Below, piece after piece: positions 1 through 6,500 of a stretch of DNA of 7,838 bases. The stretch is from Candidatus Desantisbacteria bacterium CG2_30_40_21. Its GTDB lineage: Bacteria; UBA9089; CG2-30-40-21. Position 1 is the stretch's first letter. The number at the start of each line of letters is the position of its first letter. The position numbers and the translations under genes are program-made. The stretch lies in contig MNYI01000243.1 of NCBI GenBank assembly GCA_001873945.1, positions 1-7,838 of the forward strand, given 5' to 3'. The notes under the pieces were generated by a model. The model was given only the letters and a program-made list of their open reading frames with translations, did no database searches and was not told the origin of the DNA.

Positions 1-30
1 GTGTCCTTCGTGGTTTAATCTCTTATTTTT

Positions 31-143
31 ACCACGAAGAGCACGAAACACACGAAGATTTTAGAAAACAAACTTTTTTATACCTTTAACTTTATTGGAT
101 ATTTTGTCAAATTTCACTTCGTGTTCTTCGTGTCCTTCGTGGT
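31..143. mobile_element. MITE-like inverted-repeat element, copy 1
   Basis: The left end (31-57, beginning ACCACGAAG) and the right end (117-143, ending CTTCGTGGT) are inverted repeats of 27 nt with 23 matching positions. They surround an AT-rich 59-bp centre without coding capacity. The short length, terminal inverted repeats and lack of genes are MITE-like. No clear target-site duplication is visible, so calling it mobile is an inference. Confidence 0.55.
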
Positions 144-159
144 TTAATCTCTTATTTTT

Positions 160-272
160 ACCACGAAGAGCACGAAACACACGAAGATTTTAGAAAACAA
201 ACTTTTTTATACCTTTAACTTTATTGGATATTTTGTCAAATTTCACTTCGTGTTCTTCGTGTCCTTCGTGGT
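160..272. mobile_element. MITE-like inverted-repeat element, copy 2
   Basis: This is an identical second copy of the 31-143 element, 129 bp downstream in the same orientation, with the same 27-nt imperfect terminal inverted repeats (160-186 and 246-272). It lies about 90 bp upstream of the mlaF start and separates mlaF from whatever gene precedes it. Confidence 0.55.
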
Positions 273-310
273 TTAATCTCTTTTAGTCTAACAAGCAAAT
301 AGGCAGTGAT

Positions 311-330
311 GACAGGCAAGAATGCCTGTC
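311..330. repeat. Short hairpin repeat (family A, copy 1)
   Basis: This is a perfect 8-bp stem with a four-base AGAA loop, GACAGGCA-AGAA-TGCCTGTC. On the - strand it is preceded by GGTAG and followed by AT. The copy at 3575-3594 has the same loop and flanks, with two base-pair changes that preserve pairing. It lies just 5' of the mlaF ribosome binding site, so it could form in the leader of the mRNA. An ATG inside it (322) is in frame with mlaF but is unlikely to be the start. Confidence 0.8.
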
Positions 331-344
331 CTACCACCATTATC

Positions 345-351
345 AAAGGAG
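345..351 (+). promoter_or_regulatory. Ribosome binding site of mlaF
   Basis: AAAGGAG lies 9 nt before the ATG at 361. It fixes the mlaF start there rather than at the in-frame ATG at 322, which sits inside a hairpin repeat and would add 13 residues foreign to the family. Confidence 0.85.
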
Positions 352-360
352 TATCACACC

Positions 361-1107
361 ATGGTCAACATTACTGATGTATGGAAGGGTTTTGGCCTTA
401 ATAAAGTCCTGAAGGGTGTAACCCTGAATATAGAAAAGGGCGAGACAATGGTTATTATTGGAAGAAGTGGGTGTGGAAAGAGTATACTCTTAAAGCATAT
501 CATTGGTTTGATGAAACCTGAACGGGGGAAGATAGAGGTATTTGATCAGGATATTACCCGAATGAATGAACAGAGTATGCAGGCAATTAGAAAAAGATTT
601 GGCATGTTATTTCAGGGGGCAGCCCTTTTTGATTCCTTGAATGTGGCGGAAAATGTAGGATTTTTTTTATTTGAACATACCAATACGAAAAAGAGCCAGA
701 TAATGAAAATAGTTTCGGAAAAGTTGAAATTGGTTGGATTATCAGGCGTTGAGTATTTGATGCCCTCAGATTTGAGCGGTGGGATGAGGAAACGAGTAGG
801 ATTGGCAAGGGCAATAGCTGCTTCACCTGAGATTATCCTGTATGATGAACCAACCACAGGGCTTGACCCAATCCTTGCCGCTAATATTAATAAATTGATC
901 AAGGAATTACAAGCTAAACTTTCTTTGACATCCATAATCGTTACCCATGATATGACTTCAGCCTATACCATTGCTGACCGTATTGCTATGCTTTATGATG
1001 GGAAAATCATTGAGATTGGAACACCTGAGAAAATAAAAAATACACATCACCCTGTGGTACAGCAGTTTATTACTGGAAGTGCTGAGGGACCAATTATTAG
1101 TGATTGA
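361..1107 (+). CDS. mlaF: Mla-type phospholipid ABC transporter ATP-binding protein (MlaF)
   Basis: This is the cytoplasmic ATPase subunit of the MlaFEDB-type lipid transporter, which moves phospholipids between inner and outer membranes. The 248-residue product has all ABC motifs: Walker A GRSGCGKS (34-41), Q-loop in LFQGAALFDS (Gln85), signature LSGGMRKR (138-145), Walker B IILYDEP (158-164, catalytic Glu163), the GLDP D-loop, and the switch His196 in VTHD. The FQGAALFDSL stretch and the SGGMRKRVGLARAI signature are typical of the MlaF/Ttg2A branch rather than of amino-acid importers. The start is set by a good ribosome binding site at 345-351. The stop TGA overlaps the ribosome binding site of mlaD, so the two are translationally coupled. 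The permease gene mlaE, usually next to mlaF, is not seen; the sequence upstream is repeat. Confidence 0.93.
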   Translation: MVNITDVWKGFGLNKVLKGVTLNIEKGETMVIIGRSGCGKSILLKHIIGLMKPERGKIEVFDQDITRMNEQSMQAIRKRFGMLFQGAALFDSLNVAENVGFFLFEHTNTKKSQIMKIVSEKLKLVGLSGVEYLMPSDLSGGMRKRVGLARAIAASPEIILYDEPTTGLDPILAANINKLIKELQAKLSLTSIIVTHDMTSAYTIADRIAMLYDGKIIEIGTPEKIKNTHHPVVQQFITGSAEGPIISD

Positions 1108-1117
1108 GGAGATAAAT

Positions 1118-2074
1118 ATGCGACAAGAATTAAAAATAGGTGTTGTAGTTGCCACAGCTATTATTATTGCTGGAATAATGATTACCATGGCTGGTGGAAG
1201 GAGCTTTTATCGCCAGGGGTATCAGATAAAAGTGACATTTGATTATATTAGTGGGCTGGCTGTTGGGGCACCAGTAAGATTGGCTGGCATGGAGATTGGA
1301 GAAGTACGGGATTTACAATTGATTGGCAATCAAATTGAGACTACTATCTGGGTGGAATCAAGTGCCAGAATTCGTTCTGATTCAAGGATAACCATAAACT
1401 CCCTTGGCATTGTAGGGGAAAAATACATAGAGATTACATTAGGGAAAAAGGGAAGGCTATTAAAAAATAATGATTCTATAATAGGAGAAAACCCTGTCAA
1501 TATGGAAGAAATTTTGGTGCGCAGCGAAAAAATGGTGAAGATGCTGGATTATCAGGTGAAATTTCTGGATAAGCTGATGTTTAGCGGCAAGATTAACTGG
1601 GATGAAATATCTGCTATTATTCACAATACCCATGAGATTACAGAAGAGATAAATAAATTGATAAAGAATAATAAGGGTGAAATTACGGCAGGTATCCATA
1701 GCTTTAACAAACTCTCTACTACATTGGCGAAAACAGTAGCTGAAAATAGAAATGAGCTGCAAGATGTGACCGGAGAACTCAAGAAAGCAACAAAAAATCT
1801 GAATACTGCTATTCTCAATACAGATAAAGGCGTAAGTAAATGCCTCACAGAATTTTCCAGTATTGCCTCAAATTTTTCTAACCTCTGCAAAAAAATTGAT
1901 GAAGGAAACGGCAGCTTGGGAATGATCATAAAGGATAAAAAAATAGCTAATGACCTGTCAGAAACAGCCAATAATCTCAAGCTGTTGAGCGAAGACCTGA
2001 GACTCCACCCATGGAAATTGGTAAATCTAAAAGGGGAGAAAACGCAGGGGAAGGGAAAGCAAGGGAAGAAGTAG
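1118..2074 (+). CDS. mlaD: MCE/MlaD family lipid-transport protein
   Basis: This is the substrate-binding subunit of an Mla-type lipid transporter, anchored in the inner membrane with its MCE domain in the periplasm. The 318-residue product has one N-terminal membrane helix (about 7-25), then a single MCE domain (about 36-110) containing GLAVGAPVRLAG (46-57) and GEKYIEI (100-106). A long, charged, mostly helical C-terminal region follows (about 130-300), rich in Asn, Lys and Glu and likely coiled coil, and it ends in a Lys/Gly-rich tail. E. coli MlaD is near 180 residues, so this is one of the longer forms with an extended helical part. GAGGAG at 1106-1111, six bases before the ATG and overlapping the mlaF stop, sets the start; an in-frame ATG at 1079 inside mlaF is rejected. 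It probably works with MlaF and an MlaE encoded elsewhere. Confidence 0.9.
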   Translation: MRQELKIGVVVATAIIIAGIMITMAGGRSFYRQGYQIKVTFDYISGLAVGAPVRLAGMEIGEVRDLQLIGNQIETTIWVESSARIRSDSRITINSLGIVGEKYIEITLGKKGRLLKNNDSIIGENPVNMEEILVRSEKMVKMLDYQVKFLDKLMFSGKINWDEISAIIHNTHEITEEINKLIKNNKGEITAGIHSFNKLSTTLAKTVAENRNELQDVTGELKKATKNLNTAILNTDKGVSKCLTEFSSIASNFSNLCKKIDEGNGSLGMIIKDKKIANDLSETANNLKLLSEDLRLHPWKLVNLKGEKTQGKGKQGKK

Positions 2075-2082
2075 ACAGTAGG

Positions 2083-2102
2083 GGCGAACCTATGTGTTCG
2101 CC
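2083..2102. repeat. Short hairpin repeat (family B) between mlaD and the glycosylase gene
   Basis: A perfect 7-bp stem, GGCGAAC/GTTCGCC, closes a 6-nt loop. It lies 8 bp after the mlaD stop and 26 bp before the preferred glycosylase start. It has no T-run and is therefore not an obvious terminator; it resembles dispersed intergenic palindromes. The loop contains an ATG (2092) in frame with the next gene. Confidence 0.7.
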
Positions 2103-2127
2103 TGCATTAGAGGCAGTAGGTAGTAGA

Positions 2128-2844
2128 ATGGAAAAGATTTTACTGGAAATCTATGATAGCTTATACAAGGCATTTGGTCCACTTCATTGGTGGCCTGGTG
2201 AAACACCATTTGAGGTGTCTATTGGGGCAATTCTTACCCAGAACACGGCATGGACAAATGTGGAGAAAGCAATCAATCGATTAAAAGAGCATAACCTTCT
2301 TTCTCCTGAATGTATCAGAGATATTGATATTAACCTGCTTGGTGAAATGATCCGTTCCTCAGGGTATTACAACCAAAAGGCTAAAAAGCTGAAGGCATTT
2401 GTTGATTTTCTGTTTTTGCAATATGAAGGCAGTATGGAATTAATGAAGGAAACAGAGATGTGGACATTAAGGCATGAACTCTTACAGGTTAATGGTATTG
2501 GCATGGAAACCGCTGATTCTATTATCCTTTATGCCTGTTACAAGCCCATCTTTGTGGTAGATGCCTATACCCGCAGATTTCTTAGTCGGCACAAACTTAT
2601 TGAAGAGGATGCAGGTTATACCCATATTCAAAAGCTATTTATGAACAATCTGCCATCTGATGTAGCTATTTACAACGAGTATCATGCCCTGATTGTTCAG
2701 TTGGGCAAGGAATTGTGCAGTAAGACTCTTCCGAGGTGTAATATTTGTCCGCTGTTCGTAGTAATAACCCCATTCATGGGATTCTTTCTCGCAGAAACAA
2801 TTGGTGTAGAAGAGACAGAGACAGAGCCAGTGGAAGTAGAATAA
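2128..2844 (+). CDS. Endonuclease III-like HhH-GPD DNA glycosylase, atypical C-terminus
   Basis: This is a base-excision DNA-repair glycosylase of the HhH-GPD superfamily, closest in appearance to the MagIII/COG2231-like 'endonuclease III-related' group. The 238-residue product has FGPLHWWPGETPFE (16-29), AILTQNTAW (34-42), a helix-hairpin-helix VNGIGMETADSI (121-132) and the catalytic Asp145 in FVVDAYTRR. Glu126 (GIGMET) occupies the place of the lyase lysine of true endonuclease III (GVGRKT), so a monofunctional glycosylase is likely. The iron-sulfur motif is incomplete: Cys197, Cys204 and Cys207 match C-x6-C-x2-C, but the fourth cysteine is absent and an unrelated acidic tail of about 28 residues follows. 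The start is uncertain: ATG 2128 has only a weak AGTAGG upstream, while ATG 2092 is in frame, preceded by AGGGG, but lies in a hairpin loop. The gene follows mlaD by 53 bp, possibly as read-through. Confidence 0.87.
   Translation: MEKILLEIYDSLYKAFGPLHWWPGETPFEVSIGAILTQNTAWTNVEKAINRLKEHNLLSPECIRDIDINLLGEMIRSSGYYNQKAKKLKAFVDFLFLQYEGSMELMKETEMWTLRHELLQVNGIGMETADSIILYACYKPIFVVDAYTRRFLSRHKLIEEDAGYTHIQKLFMNNLPSDVAIYNEYHALIVQLGKELCSKTLPRCNICPLFVVITPFMGFFLAETIGVEETETEPVEVE
2766..2783. repeat. Palindrome inside the 3' end of the glycosylase gene
   Basis: The arms AACCCCAT and ATGGGATT pair over 8 positions with one mismatch around a 2-nt loop. The palindrome starts within the codons that follow CPLF, about where the fourth iron-sulfur cysteine should be encoded. 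It may be an inserted palindromic repeat that replaced the normal C-terminus, but no second copy in the window proves this. Confidence 0.4.
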
Positions 2845-2860
2845 ACATCTTCCCTCTGAT

Positions 2861-2899
2861 AATTTGCAGGGATGGGATTAGTCGTCCCTGCAAATTTTT
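2861..2899 (+). terminator. Rho-independent terminator between convergent genes
   Basis: A perfect 12-bp stem (AATTTGCAGGGA at 2861-2872 with TCCCTGCAAATT at 2885-2896) closes a 12-nt loop and runs into a T-rich tract (2895-2899, then CTCTTTC). It lies between the glycosylase stop (2844) and the kdsC stop (2907). The T-run suits the + strand transcript; on the - strand the hairpin is followed by ATTATC, so it would terminate kdsC only weakly. It may also be a dispersed palindrome doing this job. Confidence 0.75.
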
Positions 2900-2906
2900 C
2901 TCTTTC

Positions 2907-3419
2907 CTACTTATTGCCTATTTCTTCCCATTTCCCCTGTGCCTTCAAAATAATCTCAATCGCCTCTCGTACCGCACCCCTGCCGCCATTAGCCTGAGTT
3001 ACGAAATCAACAACATTCATTACCTCTTGCCGACCATTTGCCGGTGAAAAGGATAATCCTGCCTGTTTGAGAAGTGGAATGTCAAAAATATCATCACCTA
3101 TATAGGCTGTCTGCTCTGATGTAATGCCATATTTAGATAACAGTTGATTATAAACAACAACCTTATCTGCCACGCCCTGATAAACCTCATTAATCTTTAA
3201 TTCCCTTGCCCGATGTTCAACCGGTGCAGAGTATCTGCCAGAAATAATAGCGGTCAATAACCCTGCCCGATGAGCTAATTCAATTCCTGCCCCATCATAA
3301 ACATTGAACACCTTTGTTTCCCTGCCATCAGAATCAACAATGATCCCGCCATCGGTTAATACACCATCCACATCCAATATCAACATCCTTATTTGTTTTG
3401 CCTTTTCGATTACGGACAT
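2907..3419 (-). CDS. kdsC: 3-deoxy-D-manno-octulosonate 8-phosphate phosphatase (KdsC, HAD family)
   Basis: It hydrolyses KDO 8-phosphate to KDO, the inner-core sugar of lipopolysaccharide, in the cytoplasm. The 170-residue protein shows the compact, cap-less HAD C0 layout of KdsC: motif I LDVDGVLTDG (15-24, Asp16 nucleophile and Asp18), motif II IISGR (Ser60), motif III Lys86 in ADKVVVYNQLL, motif IV YIGDDIFDIPLL (107-117, Asp109/Asp110), and the family-typical GGRGAVREAIE near the C-terminus. The length is close to the usual 170-190. Two in-frame starts exist. ATG 3431 is directly abutted by AAAAAGG with no spacing. ATG 3419 has AGGA 11 nt upstream, so I prefer it; the alternative adds four residues (MSKH). 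The phosphatase domain of bifunctional sialic-acid enzymes is a close relative, so the substrate is inferred from family resemblance. The gene is convergent with the glycosylase gene and follows the exoprotein gene on the same strand. Confidence 0.88.
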   Translation of the reverse strand: MSVIEKAKQIRMLILDVDGVLTDGGIIVDSDGRETKVFNVYDGAGIELAHRAGLLTAIISGRYSAPVEHRARELKINEVYQGVADKVVVYNQLLSKYGITSEQTAYIGDDIFDIPLLKQAGLSFSPANGRQEVMNVVDFVTQANGGRGAVREAIEIILKAQGKWEEIGNK

Positions 3420-3436
3420 ATGCTTGCTCATCCTTT

Positions 3437-3452
3437 TTGTAATAATTTACAA
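3437..3452. promoter_or_regulatory. Small palindrome upstream of kdsC
   Basis: TTGTAA-TAAT-TTACAA is a perfect 6-bp inverted repeat that ends 17 bp before the preferred kdsC start codon. It could be an operator or a chance AT-rich palindrome. No convincing -35/-10 pair was found nearby. Confidence 0.25.
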
Positions 3453-3485
3453 CCTGTGCAACCGGAAATTACCACAGATATTTTT

Positions 3486-3561
3486 AACTACGAAAAACAC
3501 GAAAAACACGAAAAATAATAATATTACAGAACTTTTCGCGGTTTTCGTGCCTTTCGTAGTT
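3486..3561. mobile_element. Second MITE-like inverted-repeat element (AACTACG ends)
   Basis: Thirty-nt arms (3486-3515 and 3532-3561) pair at 25 positions around a 16-nt AT-rich centre, giving a long hairpin. The arms are built from CACGAAAA/TTTTCGTG repeats, a variant of the CACGAAG motif at the window start, but the ends are AACTACG/CGTAGTT rather than ACCACGAAG/CTTCGTGGT. It has no coding capacity of its own. It sits between kdsC and the exoprotein gene, both on the - strand. Confidence 0.55.
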
Positions 3562-3568
3562 ATGTCTT

Positions 3569-3594
3569 AAAAATCACAGACAAGAATGTCTGTG
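3569..3594 (-). terminator. Terminator hairpin of the exoprotein gene (family A repeat, copy 2)
   Basis: Read on the - strand, CACAGACA-TTCT-TGTCTGTG is a perfect 8-bp stem followed by ATTTTT, an intrinsic-terminator layout, and it begins on the base after the exoprotein TAG stop. It is also the second copy of the hairpin at 311-330: same loop, same GGTAG flank and same trailing AT, with paired substitutions at stem positions 1 and 6. The GGTAG flank supplies the last Arg codon (AGG) and the stop codon of the gene. Confidence 0.7.
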
Positions 3595-6500
3595 CTACCT
3601 TATCACCGCCAACTTCCCTGTTTTCTTTACACTGCCTTCACTTTCCACCACAAAGAAATAAACCCCACTGGCAACCACCCTGTCATCGTCATTCTTTGCA
3701 TTCCATATGTTCTTATTCTTAATCGTGGCAATCAATTCACCAGCCAGAGTATAAACCTTGATCTCGCTATTAGCAGATGAAAAACCTGCAAAGGTAAACT
3801 CCTCAGGCGGCACCCCATTAACAGTCAATGGATTTGGCCAGGCATATATCTGTCCATTTGCCGTCCGTGTCTCAGTCGGGGACAAAACAGCCACAACCTG
3901 AAATTTCCTTACCCTTTCCTGTCCATTATTGTAGGTATAGCTGCTAAGTTGCTTCATATCTATCTTTTTATCAAGTGTCATGTCAACTAAGCAAAGGCTA
4001 CAGCCATCTGGCACCCCCTGCCACTGAAGGGTTACGGCTGTATTCTGCATACCATCAGCCAACACCTCAAAATCCCAGAGCTTTGGAGAATTTAGGATGA
4101 GTGGAGACTTGTAAACACAGGCAAAATTACCAGAGATATTTTGATCATTAACTGGAAAATAGAGACTGATGAATGGAGAATACCCATCTGGTGGTTCAAA
4201 TATATATCTATTAGTAACATTATCAGCCACACCAAGATAATTATCCTGATCCATGCTTTTATCTGTGAATACCGATAACCTTACCTCCCAATCCCTTTGT
4301 TCCTGCAACAGTTCAGGAGCACCTGCCAATGGCTGACTTGGGATAGCAGGTATCGAAAGCTTCCCTGCCATGGGTGAGTATATCCAGTACCCTTCCCATG
4401 GTCCCATAACAGTCTTGTCTCTATACCTTTTCATAAGGTATCCTACCTTACCGCTCTTGTCCGTCCCATACTTATAAAATCCATCCTTGATTGTCCTACC
4501 GTCAGCTATTCTTTCTGTTACTGTTCCATAAGAAAAGAAAATATCATTCCAGCCTACCCCAAAGGTAAAGGGATTGCCTATAAGATTCCAACCAGAGACA
4601 ACAGGAATACTCTGCGTCCCATTTCTCAAGGCATGTCCAGTAAAATTAATGGTCATACTTCCATTAGACTTAAACCAATAACCCGTACCCGGCGAGATTG
4701 TCCCAAAATTTCCTTCCTGTTCATAAGCCAGATACTTGCCATCAATAAACTTTGAAATACGAAGCGGTTGTACCCCGGGGAAAACTACCTCAGGATCAGG
4801 ATTTATCAGGAGCAAAGGGATTGAGCACAGGTTCCAATCATTGGAAAATATACGGCTTGCGGTAATTGTTCCCTCTTTTTGACCGCCAATCCGTAAGATA
4901 AACCTTCTGGTATTGTTACCGGTTGGAGCAACAAAGCCATACGCCTTTATCTCCCTTAAATCAACTTGTTGTTGATTAACCTCTACCAGACTTATCGGAT
5001 AGTTTGATGGAATACTTGAAATATCCCAGGTAATGGTCACCTGTGCCCCGTTACGAAGAAGCACAGCAGTATTTACATCAAAAGCCCATTCCTCAACACC
5101 TAGACTTAAATCCTTTAATGCCCGAATATCCCTTGTAAATTTTGTCCCATTTGGTGCTGTAGTGTAAATGGAAACAGAGGGTGAAGGCGTTGCCGGCTCT
5201 TCCTCAAGGTCAAAGGGGTCATCATAGGTATTTTTCGCACCAGAGTCCAATCCAAAATAATTACCATCATCCCTGACTCCTTCTGTTGTTTCTACAAAAA
5301 TCCTTGCCTGCCATGATGGTGAAGCCAGAATCGCAATGGGTGCAAATCGTGGAACGCTTACACGAATAAGGTTATTCTTTATCGAGCGTTCTATTGTTGG
5401 CAGGGGTACCCATGTAGCTGTATTGGTATTAACAGTACTTGTGCCGTAATAAAAAACAGCCAGCGATTTTTCTGCCGATTCAGATAAAGATGTATCATCA
5501 TAGCGAAAGATAAGAGGGATAGCCTGCCGAGGTTGAAGGATGGATGCCGTACCCCGAAGTTCAATATTATAAACCGAGCTGGCAAGTGAATACCCGATGG
5601 GAATAATCGGGGCATCTATCTTCCGAATAGTTACTGTACCATTCTGGTTAATCCCTCCCACCGGGATACTGAGGGTTATTTTCTCATCCCTACTGATTAT
5701 TGTTTTAGCTTGAGTTGTAATTACAGGAAAACTCTCTGCTGGATAACGCCATATCGCTGGCAGGAAATAAGAGTCCCTTGTAAAGGAAAAATATGGGGGA
5801 ATGCCCTCTGCCCGAACAAGGATATTCCCTTGTTGGCTGTTAAACCCAACCGCCCAGACCCCGCCTGTTGCCGAACCATCCATAATTATATCATGCCATT
5901 CTTCGGAGCCTGCTATCCATGTTATTTTTTTTACTGCCAGACCATCAGGATTATACAGGGTGGCTGAACAAGTGCCTGTATCCCCTACCCTATCTTTTAA
6001 TCTCATGGTAAAGGTTGCCTGATCGTTTACGGCAAAATACACCACACCATCAACCCCTGACTTCATAGATAACTCCTTGCCATCAAATATCAAGCCCTTT
6101 GCAGATACCCGCCAGACAGATGAAATATCCTGTGGAATCTCTATCCGATTTTCCCCCTTGATATTATCCGGGGGAATGGTTAGAACATATAACTGGTTGC
6201 CCGGCTCACAGGTTTTTGTCAGTTTAAGCTGACCAAATGGGTCATAGATAGAAACCACAGGAGTAGTTGAGGCTGTTGCCCCTTGTAATCTGCTGATAGT
6301 AACAGTAATTGTGGCATCGTCTGGATCATTGACATAAAATACAAGTGGGGTATTAGATTGAAGATAACAATTAGAATTATAGAACGAAACATCATCAATA
6401 TAAACCATCCCGCTCCCTGCCTCATAGCCCAGCTTGATGGTAGTCATGGGGCTATTCTTGATAGAACCATTCAGGATACACTCTGTCCATTCAGATGGCG

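Larger units (their letters stand above)
1..282. repeat. Perfect 129-bp tandem repeat (two full copies plus a partial third)
   Basis: Positions 1-129 and 130-258 read as identical by eye, and 259-282 repeats the first 24 bases before diverging at 283. The array may continue to the left of the window. Each unit carries outward and inward copies of a CACGAAG-type motif, so the array is a head-to-tail series of 113-bp inverted-repeat elements separated by a 16-bp AT-rich spacer (144-159). I see no open reading frame, tRNA or CRISPR-like architecture in it. Exact identity implies a recent duplication, or possibly an assembly artefact at a repeat. Confidence 0.93.

Noticed and set aside
83..120. 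Promoters inside each 129-bp unit
   Set aside because: The AT-rich centre offers many weak -10-like sequences but no convincing -35 at proper spacing.
1..282. CRISPR array
   Set aside because: The 129-bp units are identical throughout, with no variable spacers and no short conserved repeat between unique sequences.
322..360. N-terminal extension of MlaF from ATG 322
   Set aside because: The ATG lies in a hairpin repeat without a ribosome binding site; the extra 13 residues are foreign to the family and an excellent Shine-Dalgarno precedes ATG 361.
2011..2127. Glycosylase start at ATG 2011
   Set aside because: It would overlap mlaD by 64 bp and add a low-complexity, repeat-derived segment; family members begin near the LEIYD...FGP region.
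3304..3570. Small + strand gene over the kdsC 5' end
   Set aside because: It is the antisense of kdsC plus a translation of the CACGAA repeat (TTKNTKNTKN), with no ribosome binding site or family resemblance.
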